Source: Acidobacteriota bacterium (lineage in GTDB: Bacteria > Acidobacteriota > Vicinamibacteria > Vicinamibacterales > CAVVIG01). From it: 64,000 bases of DNA. Below, one piece after another: positions 9,141 through 18,608 of the stretch. The DNA lies in contig JAFDVO010000015.1 of assembly GCA_018268955.1 (NCBI GenBank), positions 85,592 to 149,591 on the forward strand. The letters run 5' to 3'. The notes below the pieces were generated by a model that made no database searches, was not told where the DNA came from, and worked only from the letters and a program-made list of their open reading frames with translations. The position numbers and the translations under genes are program-made. Position 1 is the stretch's first letter; each line of letters starts with the position of its first letter.

Positions 9141-10579
9141 CCTACGAAGCCGTCATCGGCCTCGAAATCCACGCGCAGCTCCAGACCGCGACCAAGATCT
9201 TCTGCGGCTGCAGCACCGCGTTTGGCGCGCCGCCCAACGCGAACGTTTGTCCTGTCTGCCTCGGCTTTCCTGGCGTGCTCCCGGTGCTGAACCGCGCCGC
9301 GGTCGATCTCGCCATCAAGGCGTCGCTCGCGCTCGGCTGCCGCGTCAACGAGACCTCGGTCTTCGCGCGCAAGAACTACTTCTACCCGGACCTGCCGAAG
9401 GGCTACCAGATCTCCCAGTACGAGCAGCCGATTGCCAGCGCCGGGCTCGTGGAGTTCGCCGGCCCTGATGGCCCACGCCGCGTCCAGATCACGCGGGTCC
9501 ACATGGAAGAGGACGCGGGGAAGTCGCTGCACGAAGGGTTCGCGGACTCGGACCGCAAGACCTACCTCGACTACAACCGGGCCGGCACGCCGCTCGTCGA
9601 GATCGTGACCGAGCCTGACCTGCGCTCGGCCTCCGATGCCGCCGCGTTCTTCGAGCACCTCCGCTCGATGCTGGTCTGGCTCGGCGTGAACGATGGCAAC
9701 ATGGAAGAGGGCAGCCTTCGCTGCGACGCGAACGTGTCGGTGCGCCCCGTCGGGACGACCACGCTCGGGACGAAGGCCGAGGTGAAGAACCTCAACTCCT
9801 TCCGCTTCCTGCAGAAGGCGCTGGAGTACGAGATCGAACGCCAGATCGACGTGCTGCACGAAGGCGGACGCGTGAAGCAGGAAACGCGGCTGTTCGACTC
9901 CGCGACGGGCCACACCGTGTCCATGCGGAGCAAGGAAGAGGCGCACGACTACCGGTACTTCCCCGATCCTGACCTTCCGGCGCTCATCGTCGGCGCGGCG
10001 CGTGTCGACGCGGTCCGCGCGTCGATGCCAGAACTGCCGGACGCACGCCGCCGCCGGTTCGTGGCGCAGTACGGACTGCCGGATTACGACGCCGCGCAGT
10101 TGACCCAGACGCGGGCGATGTCCGAGTTCTTCGAGGCGGCAGTGGCCGCCGGCGCCGGGCCCAAGGCGGCGAGCAACTGGATGATGGGCGAGATGGCCCG
10201 GCTGCTCAAGGATGGGGGCAAGGACATCAACGGGTCGCCCGTGACGCCGGCGCAGCTCGCTGGCCTGGTCGCCCTGATCGACAAGGGCACCATTTCCGGC
10301 GCGATCGCAAAGGGCGTGTTCGAGACGATGATGGCCACCGGCCGCGACGCCGACGCCATCGTCGCCGCCGAGGGGCTGACGCAGATCGATGACGAGGGGC
10401 AGATCCTTGGCATCATCGCGGACGTCATCGCGAAGAACCCGGATGCGGTGGCGACCTACCGTTCCGGAAAGACGGCCACCTTCGGCTTCCTCGTGGGCCA
10501 GGCGATGAAGGCCGCGGCGGGGAAGGCGAACCCGAAGCGCGTGAACGAACTGCTCAAGCGCGCCCTCGAGACCGCGTGA
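9137..10579 (+). CDS. gatB: Asp-tRNA(Asn)/Glu-tRNA(Gln) amidotransferase subunit B
   Basis: GatB, the tRNA-binding kinase subunit of the GatCAB complex that makes Gln-tRNA(Gln) and/or Asn-tRNA(Asn) by transamidation. At 480 residues it is the usual length. The N-terminus [13 protein letters not shown], the zinc cysteines of FCGCSTAFG and CPVCLGFPG, and [13 protein letters not shown] are all present. The C-terminal YqeY-like helical domain covers about 330-480. gatA and gatC are not adjacent here. It overlaps pckA by four bases (ATGA) and ftsE by four bases (GTGA), which suggests one transcript. Confidence 0.97.
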   Translation: MTYEAVIGLEIHAQLQTATKIFCGCSTAFGAPPNANVCPVCLGFPGVLPVLNRAAVDLAIKASLALGCRVNETSVFARKNYFYPDLPKGYQISQYEQPIASAGLVEFAGPDGPRRVQITRVHMEEDAGKSLHEGFADSDRKTYLDYNRAGTPLVEIVTEPDLRSASDAAAFFEHLRSMLVWLGVNDGNMEEGSLRCDANVSVRPVGTTTLGTKAEVKNLNSFRFLQKALEYEIERQIDVLHEGGRVKQETRLFDSATGHTVSMRSKEEAHDYRYFPDPDLPALIVGAARVDAVRASMPELPDARRRRFVAQYGLPDYDAAQLTQTRAMSEFFEAAVAAGAGPKAASNWMMGEMARLLKDGGKDINGSPVTPAQLAGLVALIDKGTISGAIAKGVFETMMATGRDADAIVAAEGLTQIDDEGQILGIIADVIAKNPDAVATYRSGKTATFGFLVGQAMKAAAGKANPKRVNELLKRALETA

Positions 10580-11235
10580 TCGAGGCCTACCACCTCTCGA
10601 AGGTCTACAGCCGCGGCGTCTACGCGCTGCGCGACCTCACGCTGAAGATCGAGAAGGGGGAATTCCTCTTCCTCACCGGGCCGAGCGGCGCCGGCAAGTC
10701 GACGCTGCTGCGCCTCCTGCTCTGCGCCGAGACGCCGAGCGAAGGACAGCTCAAGGTCGGCGGCCGCGTGCTCACCGACCTGTCGACGTCCGAGATGCAG
10801 GCCTACCGCCGCACCGTCGGGTTCGTGTTCCAGGACTTCCGCCTGATCCCGCGGTTCACGGTGTTCCAGAATGTCGCGTTCGTCATGCGCGTGCTCGGCG
10901 TCGACGTGCCCACGCAGCAACGCAAGACATACCAGGTCCTCAAGTGGGTCGGGCTCCAGCACCGCATGAACGCGTACCCCGAGGAGCTCTCCGGCGGTGA
11001 GCAGCAGCGGGTCGCGATCGCCCGCGCGCTGGTCAACGATCCGCACCTGATCCTGGCCGATGAGCCCACGGGCAACCTCGATCCCGACCTCGCGCTCGAC
11101 ATCATGAACCTGTTCCGCGACATCAACGCCCGCGGGACGACCGTGCTGGTCGCCACCCACGACCGCGAGATGATCCGACGGGTCGGGCGCAAGGCACTCA
11201 CGCTCGAACACGGGCGCCTGGCGGGAGGCGCCTGA
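10576..11235 (+). CDS. ftsE: Cell division ATP-binding protein FtsE
   Basis: ABC ATPase that with FtsX forms the divisome complex controlling septal peptidoglycan hydrolases; 219 residues. Walker A GPSGAGKST is at about 35-43, the Q-loop in VFQDFRLIP, the signature LSGGEQQRV, Walker B LILADEPTGNLD and the H-loop VATHD. All catalytic residues are intact, in contrast to the ABC ATPase at 48252. The start is GTG at 10576 inside the gatB stop (GTGA); the stop overlaps the ftsX start (TGATG). Confidence 0.97.
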   Translation: MIEAYHLSKVYSRGVYALRDLTLKIEKGEFLFLTGPSGAGKSTLLRLLLCAETPSEGQLKVGGRVLTDLSTSEMQAYRRTVGFVFQDFRLIPRFTVFQNVAFVMRVLGVDVPTQQRKTYQVLKWVGLQHRMNAYPEELSGGEQQRVAIARALVNDPHLILADEPTGNLDPDLALDIMNLFRDINARGTTVLVATHDREMIRRVGRKALTLEHGRLAGGA

Positions 11236-12119
11236 TGCACCTCCTGCGGTACACGCTCGACGAAGCCGCCATGAGCCTGTGGCGAGGCCGTCGATCCAGC
11301 CTGCTCTCGACCGCCACCATCGCCATCGCCCTGTTCGTCACGGGCGCATTCCTCGTCGTGACGTCGAATCTCGAGCGGCTCGCGCAGGAGTGGAGCGGCG
11401 CCGCGGAGATGTCGGTGTACCTCGCCGACCAGGTCACCGGCACCGACCGCGCCTCCATCGAGCGCACGCTGCGGGCCGCGCCGGTCGTGCTCGACGTGCA
11501 GTTCGTCTCCAAGGAACAGGCGCTCGGGCGCTTCAGGCAGACGTTCCCCGACCTGGCAGGGACGCTCGGCTCCCTCGACGAGAACCCGCTGCCGGCCTCA
11601 CTCGAGGTGCGACTCCAGTCGTCAGCCGACGCGCAGCAGGGCATCGATGCGCTGGTGTCGAGCGTGCGCACGATGAGTGGCGTCTCGGACGTGCGGTACG
11701 ACAAGGAGTGGCTGGACCGGCTGCTGCGCGGCCTGCGGGTGCTGCGCGTGGTCGGCTTCTCGCTGGCGGGCGCGCTGATTCTCGCGGCGGCCTTGACGAT
11801 CGGCAACGTCGTGCGCCTCGCCCTGAACGCGCGGCACGACGAGATCGAGATCATGCACCTCGTTGGAGCCCCAACCACCTACGTGCGTGGTCCCTTCGTC
11901 ATGGAAGGCGCGCTCCATGGCGGGCTTGGGGCTCTCGTGGCGCTCGTGGCGCTCGCCGCGACGTACGCGCTGCTCCGGACGCCGTTCCTCGTGCCGCTGG
12001 CCTCGGCACTCAACCTCTCCACGGTCCGCTTCCTGCCGGCACCCGTGGCGCTGTCACTGCTGGCTGGCGGTCTGGGCGTCGGCGCTCTCGCGGGCGTCAT
12101 CGCCAGCCGACGCGCCTGA
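11235..12119 (+). CDS. ftsX: Cell division membrane protein FtsX
   Basis: Permease-like partner of FtsE; 294 residues. One N-terminal transmembrane helix (about 22-42) is followed by a periplasmic loop of about 120 residues that should contact murein hydrolase activators. Three further helices follow, the last in LSLLAGGLGVGALAGVIA. The conserved MHLVGAPTTYVRGPFVMEG lies between helices 2 and 3. The ATG overlaps the ftsE stop by one base, so the two are translationally coupled. No EnvC or other hydrolase activator gene is adjacent. Confidence 0.96.
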   Translation: MHLLRYTLDEAAMSLWRGRRSSLLSTATIAIALFVTGAFLVVTSNLERLAQEWSGAAEMSVYLADQVTGTDRASIERTLRAAPVVLDVQFVSKEQALGRFRQTFPDLAGTLGSLDENPLPASLEVRLQSSADAQQGIDALVSSVRTMSGVSDVRYDKEWLDRLLRGLRVLRVVGFSLAGALILAAALTIGNVVRLALNARHDEIEIMHLVGAPTTYVRGPFVMEGALHGGLGALVALVALAATYALLRTPFLVPLASALNLSTVRFLPAPVALSLLAGGLGVGALAGVIASRRA

Positions 12120-12133
12120 TGTCAATCGCCAAG

Positions 12134-12308
12134 CTGCAATCTGCAATCTGTAATCTGCAATCTGCAATCTGCAATCTGCAATCTGCAATCGGCAATCGGC
12201 AATAGGCAATCTGTAATCTGTAATCTGCAATCGGCAATCTGCAATCGGCAATCGGCAATCGGCAATCTGCAGTCGGCAATCTGAAATCTGCAATCCGCAA
12301 TCTGCGAT
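12134..12308. repeat. 7-bp tandem repeat array (AATCTGC family)
   Basis: About 25 head-to-tail copies of a 7-base unit, mostly AATCTGC, AATCGGC and AATCTGT, fill the gap between ftsX and the small gene at 12393. There are no spacers, so it is not a CRISPR array. The unit is open in several frames on the minus strand, which creates misleading repetitive reading frames. This is the longest and most regular member of the heptamer family in the window. Confidence 0.95.
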
Positions 12309-12326
12309 TTCCCGTCGTACCCCGTC

Positions 12327-12356
12327 TTGACAGCCGTTTTTCACCGGTCTTACACT
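12327..12356 (+). promoter_or_regulatory. Sigma-70-like promoter of the small gene at 12393
   Basis: A perfect TTGACA (12327-12332), an 18-base spacer and TACACT (12351-12356) lie about 37 bases before the ATG at 12393. This argues against translation starting at the TTG at 12327, which is part of the -35 box. Confidence 0.5.
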
Positions 12357-12392
12357 GGGTTCATCTCGGAACTTCCCTCTTTGAGGACCTGC

Positions 12393-12674
12393 ATGCCACG
12401 CTTCGTGACCGATAGGCCGATCAGCGCGCTGCACCCGATCACCGAGTTCTACCGACAGGAATTTGCCCGGCACCATCGCTGCCTTCAGCAGCAGCGAGCC
12501 TACTTTTCAGAGGGCGCCATCACCGACGTCGAAGCGGCCCTCAGCCGCATCATGAGCGACCTCGATCAACTCTGTTCGAGGGACAACGCTCCTGAGTTGG
12601 TCAGCGGGCTCCTGAAGCAGATCGACACCGTGACCGGCCTTTCCTCCTCCTCAGACCGCAGACGCAGTCACTGA
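12393..12674 (+). CDS. Small hypothetical protein
   Basis: A 93-residue soluble, helical protein of unknown function. The ATG at 12393 follows a good GAGGA ribosome-binding site (12383-12387) and a sigma-70-like promoter. Charged and aromatic residues (ITEFYRQEFARHHRCLQQQR) suggest a small helical bundle, but no domain is recognised. Its TGA (12672-12674) overlaps a possible CTG start of the downstream glycerate kinase, so the two may be cotranscribed. The long extended frame back to 12327 is not supported. Confidence 0.65.
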   Translation: MPRFVTDRPISALHPITEFYRQEFARHHRCLQQQRAYFSEGAITDVEAALSRIMSDLDQLCSRDNAPELVSGLLKQIDTVTGLSSSSDRRRSH

Positions 12675-12715
12675 CCGCTCCTCGCACCACACCCGAATCC
12701 GACCTCCTGCAGATC

Positions 12716-13960
12716 GTGCAGGCTGGGATACGTGCGGTCGATGCGGGACGTCTGGTGCGTGACGCGTTGGCCGCGCGGGAGCCGGGTGATCACCCCCCAT
12801 TCTGGGTCATCGCGGCCGGCAAGGCTGCGTCCGCCATGGCCCGCGCGGCGGTGGAGTGGGGCGGCGCCCGTGTGCGCGGCGGTGTCGTCATCAGCCCGGA
12901 CGGCGATGCCCCGGCACCGCTGCACGGCATCCGCGGCGAGCATCCGCAGCCAGGGCGCGGCAGCGAGGAGGGAGGCCGGCGGGCGCTCGCCGTCGCTGCC
13001 GCCGTTCCGCACGATGCGGAACTCCTGACGCTCATTTCCGGTGGCGCATCCTCGCTGATGGCGGCGCCCGTCGACGACATCACGCTGCACGACAAGCGGG
13101 AAGCGACCGGCGTGCTGTTGAGGTCGGGCGCGGACATCTACGCCCTCAACACCGTTCGCAAGCACCTGTCAGCAATCAAGGGTGGCCGCCTCGCGACCGC
13201 GTGTCGGGGGCGGCACCACGCCTACGTGCTGTCGGATGTCGTCGGAGACGACCTGAGCGTGATCGCCTCGGGGCCGACGGTGCCGGACCCGTCGACGTTC
13301 GGGGATGCGTTATTCATCCTGGATCGTTTCGGCGGCCGGCACGCCTATCCCGACGCGGTGGTCTCGTACCTGGTCGCCGGCGCGAGCGGCGACCGGCCCG
13401 AGTCGCCGAAGCCGGGGGACCCACGCTTCGCGTCCACGCGCACGATCCTGATCGGCAGCCGCGTGCACGCGATGCGCGGCGCAGCCGACGAGGCGCGACG
13501 CCTCGGCTACGACGTCCGCATCGTGGATGACGCCGTCGTCGGCGAGGCGCGGCTCGCAGGGCCCGCGTTTGTCGAGCGATGCCTGACCCTGGTGCCCGCC
13601 ATGCGTCGGCCATCCTGCATCGTCGCGAGCGGTGAAACGACGGTGCGCGTGATCGGGCGTGGCAGTGGCGGACGCAACCAGGAGTTCGCCCTCGCCGCTG
13701 CAGAGACGCTGGCGCGGACGTTGTCGCCCGCAGCTGTCGCGAGCGCCGGGACCGATGGCGTCGATGGACCGACGGATGCGGCCGGCGCGTTCGTCGACGG
13801 GCGCACGGTGCAGCGAGGCGCCGCCGCGGGACTTCCGTCGATCGACCGCGTGCTTGCAGCCAACGATGCGTACTACTACCTCCAGCCCCTGGGCCTCCTC
13901 ATCAGGACCGGGCCGACCGGGACCAACGTCGGAGACCTGCAGGTTTTTCTGCTAGCCTGA
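12716..13960 (+). CDS. Glycerate 2-kinase (MOFRL/GckA family)
   Basis: Phosphorylates D-glycerate to 2-phosphoglycerate; 414 residues from the GTG at 12716. The N-terminal DUF4147 domain contains WVIAAGKAASAMARAA and LISGGASSLMAAP. VRKHLSAIKGGRLA carries the conserved Lys, and the C-terminal MOFRL domain has GRGSGGRNQEFALA and AGTDGVDGPTDAAGAF. In-frame codons before 12716 already read like the family N-terminus (PESDLLQIV), and there is no ATG or GTG further upstream. The true start may therefore be a rare codon such as CTG at 12671, overlapping the previous stop. The stop falls three bases before rnr. Confidence 0.88.
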   Translation: MQAGIRAVDAGRLVRDALAAREPGDHPPFWVIAAGKAASAMARAAVEWGGARVRGGVVISPDGDAPAPLHGIRGEHPQPGRGSEEGGRRALAVAAAVPHDAELLTLISGGASSLMAAPVDDITLHDKREATGVLLRSGADIYALNTVRKHLSAIKGGRLATACRGRHHAYVLSDVVGDDLSVIASGPTVPDPSTFGDALFILDRFGGRHAYPDAVVSYLVAGASGDRPESPKPGDPRFASTRTILIGSRVHAMRGAADEARRLGYDVRIVDDAVVGEARLAGPAFVERCLTLVPAMRRPSCIVASGETTVRVIGRGSGGRNQEFALAAAETLARTLSPAAVASAGTDGVDGPTDAAGAFVDGRTVQRGAAAGLPSIDRVLAANDAYYYLQPLGLLIRTGPTGTNVGDLQVFLLA

Positions 13961-13963
13961 CCC

Positions 13964-16294
13964 ATGCTGTCGCGCGACGCGATCCTCGACCTCATGCGTG
14001 AGCGGGTGCACCATCCCGCCGGCACCCGCGAGCTGCTGCAACTCCTCAAGATCCCCAAGGAAGAACGGGCCACCTTCAGGCGGCACCTCAAGGCGCTGGT
14101 GGCCGAAGGCCAGCTGATTCAGATTCGCGGACAGCGATTCGGGCTGGCCGAGAAGATGGACCTGTACGTCGGGCGCCTGCAGATGCACCCGGCGGGGTAC
14201 GGGTTCGTGAGGCCCGAGCGGGACGTCGATGGCGGTGGAGACATCTTCATTGCAGCACCGCAGTTGAACGAGGCGCTGCACGGCGACCGCGTGGTCGTCC
14301 GCATCGAGCGGGTGAAAGACGACGGGCGTGCCGAAGGGCGCGTGATTCGTGTGCTCGAACGTGCGCACGCCTCGCTTGTCGGCCGCTACGATCAGGCCGC
14401 GCACGGCGTCGGCGTGGTCGTCCCGTTCGACCGGCGGATCCTGATGGACATCTTCATTCCATCGGGCCAGGACCACGGGGCGCAGGCGGGCGAGATGGTG
14501 GTCGTCGAGATCACCCGGTTTCCGACCGGCACGCGCGGTGCCATCGGCCGCGTGCTCGAAGTGCTCGGCGACATCAACGCCCCCGGCGTCGACACCGAGA
14601 TCATCATCCGCAAGTTCGGCATTCCCGACGAGCATTCCGAGGAAGCGGTCACGGAGGCCGTGAGGCTCGGGGGTGCGGTGAAGGAGCGGGATCTCAGGAA
14701 CCGCACCGACTTCCGCCACCTGCAGACCGTCACGATCGACGGCGAACACGCGCGCGACTTCGACGATGCGATCACGATCGAGAAACTGCCGAACGGCAAC
14801 TACTGGCTGGGCGTGCACATCGCGGACGTGTCGCATTACGTTCAGCCGGGAAGTGCCCTGGACCAGGAGGCGTACCAGCGGGGCACCTCCGTGTACTTCC
14901 CCGAGCGGGCGGTCCACATGTTCCCCTCGGAACTGGCGACCGGCCTGTGCAGCCTGAACCCGCACGTCGACCGGCTCGTCCAGAGCTGCTTCATGGAAGT
15001 GAATCGTCGTGGGGAAGTGGAGCGGGCCGAGTTCCAGGACGGCGTCATCAACAGCAACGAGCGGATGACGTACACGGCGGTGAATGCGATTCTCACCGAC
15101 CACGATCCGGAACTGCTCACGCGCTACGCGCCGCTCGTGCCGATGTTCGAGCTGATGCGCGAGCTGTTCCACATCCTGAATCGGGCCCGGCACCGTCGCG
15201 GGTCGATCGACTTCGACCTGAACGAGACGGAGATCATCCTCGACTCAGGGGGCATGGTGGAGGCGATCGTCGCGCTCGAGCGCAACATCGCCCACCGGCT
15301 CATCGAGGAGTTCATGCTGCTCGCCAACGAGACGGTCGCCACGTACCTCGAGGCGCAGGAGGCGCCGGCGCTGTTCCGCATTCACGAGGAACCGGACCTG
15401 CTGAAGGTGGCGAAATTCGAGGAGTTCATCGCCACGTTCGACCTGAGCCTCGGCGCACCGCTGACCGCGCTGCGGCCACGGCACTTCCAGAAGCTGATGG
15501 AGAAGATTGCGGGGAAGCCCGAGGAGAAGCCGATCTCCTACCTCATGCTGCGCACGATGCAGAAGGCGCGCTACGCACCAGAGAACAGCGGGCACTTCGG
15601 CCTCGCGGCCCCGAGCTACACGCACTTCACGTCACCGATCCGCCGCTATCCCGACCTCGTCGTGCATCGCGCGCTGCGTGCCGCACGCCACGGGGCACTG
15701 ACGCCAGAGCAGCTCGACGAGGCGCATGAGGAACTGCCCGAGGTCGCACGGCACACGAGCGAAATGGAGCGGCGCGCGGACGACGCCGAGCGTGAACTGC
15801 TGCAGTGGAAGAAGGTGCGGTTCATGGCGGACAAGGTCGGCGACGACTTCGAGGGCTACGTCACGGGCGTGGCAGCCTTCGGGTTGTTCGTCGAGCTCGT
15901 CGAGCATTACGTCGAGGGGCTCGTGCACATCTCGACGATGGCGGACGATTACTACCGCTTCGTCGAGGTCGCGCACATGCTGCGCGGCGAGAACACGCAG
16001 CGGACGTATCGACTGGGGGACAAGGTCAGCGTGCGCGTGCTGCGCGTGAACATGGACGCGCGGCAGATCGATCTCGGCCTGGTCGATGTGCTGGATCGCG
16101 TCAGCGAGGGTGACGCACGCGGGCGGCGTCCGAAGGGTCGAGGGCGCGATGACCGTGAGGGGGCGGGGCGTGGACGCCCGGCGCAGGCCGCGAAGGGGCG
16201 TGCGAAATCAGAGCGCCCGGAGCCGAAGCGCAGGAAGAACCGGCCCGGGCGGCTCGAACGGGAGATGCGGAAGGGTGGAAAACGCCGGCGCTAG
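13964..16294 (+). CDS. rnr: Ribonuclease R (3'-5' exoribonuclease)
   Basis: RNase II/R family enzyme of 776 residues that degrades structured RNA. A winged-helix N-terminus is followed by cold-shock-like OB domains (about 60-230) and the RNB catalytic domain (about 245-565). The metal-binding acidic patch HARDFDDAI is near 260-270 and the C-terminal [16 protein letters not shown] closes the domain. An S1 domain (about 625-710) contains [15 protein letters not shown]. The last 60 residues are a strongly basic Arg/Lys/Gly tail, as in many RNase R proteins. Its TAG shares the palindrome CTAG with the stop of the convergent tatA gene. Confidence 0.96.
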   Translation: MLSRDAILDLMRERVHHPAGTRELLQLLKIPKEERATFRRHLKALVAEGQLIQIRGQRFGLAEKMDLYVGRLQMHPAGYGFVRPERDVDGGGDIFIAAPQLNEALHGDRVVVRIERVKDDGRAEGRVIRVLERAHASLVGRYDQAAHGVGVVVPFDRRILMDIFIPSGQDHGAQAGEMVVVEITRFPTGTRGAIGRVLEVLGDINAPGVDTEIIIRKFGIPDEHSEEAVTEAVRLGGAVKERDLRNRTDFRHLQTVTIDGEHARDFDDAITIEKLPNGNYWLGVHIADVSHYVQPGSALDQEAYQRGTSVYFPERAVHMFPSELATGLCSLNPHVDRLVQSCFMEVNRRGEVERAEFQDGVINSNERMTYTAVNAILTDHDPELLTRYAPLVPMFELMRELFHILNRARHRRGSIDFDLNETEIILDSGGMVEAIVALERNIAHRLIEEFMLLANETVATYLEAQEAPALFRIHEEPDLLKVAKFEEFIATFDLSLGAPLTALRPRHFQKLMEKIAGKPEEKPISYLMLRTMQKARYAPENSGHFGLAAPSYTHFTSPIRRYPDLVVHRALRAARHGALTPEQLDEAHEELPEVARHTSEMERRADDAERELLQWKKVRFMADKVGDDFEGYVTGVAAFGLFVELVEHYVEGLVHISTMADDYYRFVEVAHMLRGENTQRTYRLGDKVSVRVLRVNMDARQIDLGLVDVLDRVSEGDARGRRPKGRGRDDREGAGRGRPAQAAKGRAKSERPEPKRRKNRPGRLEREMRKGGKRRR

Positions 16295-16449
16295 CTCTTG
16301 TGCTCGGCCGTTTCGTCCTTCATCCCGTCCTTGAAGTTGCGGATCGCACTGCCGATGCCCTTGCCCAGGCCGGGAAGGCGATTGGCGCCGAAGATCACGA
16401 TGATGATGGCCAGAATGACGAGCAGTTCTGGCAGTCCGATCTTGCCCAT
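16291..16449 (-). CDS. tatA: Sec-independent translocase component TatA
   Basis: Pore subunit of the twin-arginine protein export system; 52 residues, short for the family (normally 60-90). One N-terminal transmembrane helix (about 6-21, [16 protein letters not shown]), the conserved Phe-Gly hinge, then the amphipathic helix [20 protein letters not shown] and a short charged tail. The ATG at 16449 fits the family N-terminus; an upstream extension of the frame is antisense to the neighbouring gene. The stop overlaps the rnr stop by four bases in convergent orientation. tatB/tatC are not in this window. Confidence 0.93.
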   Translation of the reverse strand: MGKIGLPELLVILAIIIVIFGANRLPGLGKGIGSAIRNFKDGMKDETAEHKS

Positions 16450-17407
16450 GATGAGACTCCTCCCCCAAGCGACAGCCCGCGCCGGACACAGATGGCGCAC
16501 CAGCGGGGGAACGTCTGCGATTCTACCACCAACCGGACGCGCGAGCTTCGCGGGCCTTTTCCTTATCTGCTTCGGGCTCAGTACGATAGCCGTGGCCACC
16601 GCGCAGTTCACGTCGCGCGTGAGCCTGGTCGAGGTGTACGCCACGGTAGTCGACGCGGGCGGCAACCCGGTGGCGCATCTCACCCGCGACGACTTCATCG
16701 TCGAGGAGGACGGACGACCTCAGCCAATCCAGGTCTTTACCGCTGGCGACTTTCCGCTCTCGCTGGCGATTGCGGTCGACCGGAGCTTCAGCGTCTCGCG
16801 CGATCGACTGCAGCAGCAGGTGTTCGCATCACAGCGCCTCCTGGGCGAGCTACGGCCGGACGATCACGTCCTCGCCCTCGCCGTCGGCAGCAGCGTTGAC
16901 GTGCTCTCCGCGTTGTCCGCCGATCATCGTGCGGCCTACGACGCGCTGACTGGACTCCAGCCGTGGGGGACGACGCCCCTGTATGACGCGGTCAGGTCCG
17001 CGATCGAGCAGATCCAGAACACCGCCGGGCGCCGGGCGCTGATCCTGATGACCGACGGTGGCGAGCGCTACAGCACGCTGGGGGCGGCGGAGATGATCAG
17101 GTTTGCCAGGGAACGTGACGTGATCGTGTACCCGGTCGTGTTCGGCCGGGCCGCGCCGCCGTCGCTCAGCGATCTGGCGACGGTGACCGGCGGTCGCGCG
17201 GTCGCGGTGCCCGACCTGCGTCAGCTGTCCTCCACGCTCAGCGCACTCGCGCGGGAACTCCGTGCGCAGTACCTGCTGGGCTATGCGCCACCCGAAGACC
17301 GACCGGCCACCCGCGACGACCAGTGGCGATCGATTACGGTGAAGGTAAGGCGCGCCGACGCTCGTGTCCGCGCCCGCGACGGCTACGTGTTCCGAAGCAG
17401 GAACTGA
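16448..17407 (+). CDS. VWFA-related acidobacterial-type secreted protein
   Basis: A von Willebrand factor A domain protein of the kind described mainly in Acidobacteria (TIGR03436-like). After a hydrophobic signal segment ending IAVATAQ, a beta domain [20 protein letters not shown] leads into a vWA fold. It has [19 protein letters not shown] MIDAS sequence (DRSFS), GTTPLYDAV and [12 protein letters not shown]. The C-terminus [13 protein letters not shown] is also typical. The start is uncertain: tandem ATGs at 16448 and 16451 are the only good candidates and leave a leader of about 35 residues before the hydrophobic stretch. It is divergent from tatA with practically no space between the starts. 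Function is unknown, probably metal-dependent adhesion or assembly. Confidence 0.82.
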   Translation: MMRLLPQATARAGHRWRTSGGTSAILPPTGRASFAGLFLICFGLSTIAVATAQFTSRVSLVEVYATVVDAGGNPVAHLTRDDFIVEEDGRPQPIQVFTAGDFPLSLAIAVDRSFSVSRDRLQQQVFASQRLLGELRPDDHVLALAVGSSVDVLSALSADHRAAYDALTGLQPWGTTPLYDAVRSAIEQIQNTAGRRALILMTDGGERYSTLGAAEMIRFARERDVIVYPVVFGRAAPPSLSDLATVTGGRAVAVPDLRQLSSTLSALARELRAQYLLGYAPPEDRPATRDDQWRSITVKVRRADARVRARDGYVFRSRN

Positions 17408-17477
17408 GAAGTCGGAAGTCAGAACTTCAGAGATTCCGAATTCACTTCTGACTTCTGAATTCTCACTTCTAACTTCC
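17404..17477. repeat. 7-bp tandem repeat, inverted arrangement
   Basis: Heptamers GTCGGAA and GTCAGAA, then on the other strand CTTCTGA, CTTCTCA and CTTCTAA, between the vWFA gene and the TonB-like gene. The two halves can pair (GAAGTCAGAA with TTCTGACTTC), so the transcript could form a hairpin downstream of the vWFA gene. Confidence 0.7.
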
Positions 17478-17616
17478 CTCAAGTGTCCCCTGCGACCGGG
17501 GACGGCTTGTGAGCGTCTGAAAGGAAACACGCGGGTGCATGCGAGGCACCCCCTTTGCAGTTGCAGCCGCAGGACCCGTGCGCCACAATACGACTACCAA
17601 TCGGATTCAGTTGCCC

Positions 17617-18540
17617 ATGGCAGAGCGCACGCCGCCGGGGGACGCGCACGTCAACGACTCGGCCGGGCACCTGTCGGTCCGCGTCGAGGGGGCGCACCCG
17701 CCGGAGCTGACCTTCGCATTCGAACAGCAGTCACAGCGCCTGCTTCCGTCCATGGGCATCGCCCTGGTCCTGCAGATTGCCGTGGTGACGATGTTCGTCC
17801 TGCTCGCCCGGTTCGGTCCGACCATCGCGTTCACGCCCGCCGCTCTTCCTGAAGAACCCAACGATCGGATGGTCTGGCTCAGCCAACCTGGCCCTGGCGG
17901 CGGTGGCGGTGGCGGTGGCAACCAGATGAAGGAACCGCCGCGGACGGCGGAGCTGCCGGGCAAGGACAAGATCACGGTTCCGGTGGAGAAGCCAAAGGTC
18001 ATCGAACCACCGAAGCAACAGCCCAGGCAGGAGCCGAACCCGGTCGAGCAGCTCAACATCCCGGCCATGACGATGGCGTCGGGAGCGGAGTCGGTGACCG
18101 GCGCGATTGCGTCACTGCCCGGTCCGCCGTCGCCGTCGCTTGGCTCGGGCACGGGTGGCGGAGCAGGAACCGGGAGCGGAAGCGGCATCGGCTCTGGAAC
18201 GGGATCCGGCCTCGGGGCTGGCAGCGGTGGCGGCACCGGCGGCGGCGTCTATCAGCCAGGCAACGGCGTGACGACCCCACGGATTCTCCGTGAGGTGAAG
18301 CCGGTCTATACATCGGACGCGATGCGCGCCAAGGTGCAGGGCAAGGTACTGCTCCAGTGCGTGGTCCGCCCCGATGGCTCGGTCACCGACATCCAGATCC
18401 TCCGCTCGCTCGACCCTGTGTTCGGCCTCGACCAGGAGGCCATCAAGGCTGCGCGTCAGTGGCGCTTCGCGCCGGGCACACGCCTGGGCCAACCCGTGCC
18501 GGTGCAGGTGATCATCGAGCTCGAGTTCACGCTCCGCTGA
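17617..18540 (+). CDS. TonB-like energy transducer
   Basis: Inner-membrane anchored protein of 307 residues that should pass proton-motive energy to outer-membrane receptors. A cytoplasmic N-terminus of about 45 residues is followed by one transmembrane helix (MGIALVLQIAVVTMFVLLA). A Gly-rich and Pro/Lys linker comes next, then a second Gly/Ser linker of about 35 residues made of GSG-type repeats. The C-terminal TonB domain (about 225-307) contains RILREVKPVYTSDAMRAKVQ and the end IELEFTL. The ATG at 17617 is chosen because the extension to 17539 is low-quality sequence. The gene directly downstream is a TonB-dependent receptor, a likely functional partner. Confidence 0.9.
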   Translation: MAERTPPGDAHVNDSAGHLSVRVEGAHPPELTFAFEQQSQRLLPSMGIALVLQIAVVTMFVLLARFGPTIAFTPAALPEEPNDRMVWLSQPGPGGGGGGGGNQMKEPPRTAELPGKDKITVPVEKPKVIEPPKQQPRQEPNPVEQLNIPAMTMASGAESVTGAIASLPGPPSPSLGSGTGGGAGTGSGSGIGSGTGSGLGAGSGGGTGGGVYQPGNGVTTPRILREVKPVYTSDAMRAKVQGKVLLQCVVRPDGSVTDIQILRSLDPVFGLDQEAIKAARQWRFAPGTRLGQPVPVQVIIELEFTLR

Positions 18541-18608
18541 CCGGGTCGGTGCGTGCGGGCTCCGCGCGTGCAGGAATAAAATCCGGCTCTGCCGGGTTAG
18601 CGTTAGGC

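Noticed and set aside
12134..12308. Possible CRISPR array
   Set aside because: Units are 7 bases, head to tail, with no unique spacers and no cas genes nearby.
12054..12476. Minus-strand reading frames with repeating DCRLQIADCRLP peptides
   Set aside because: They are produced by the 7-bp tandem repeat, which is open in several frames. No ribosome-binding site, no domain, and the array is intergenic.
17880..18250. GGC/GGT repeats as an independent DNA repeat element
   Set aside because: They encode Gly/Ser linkers in the TonB-like protein and keep its frame.
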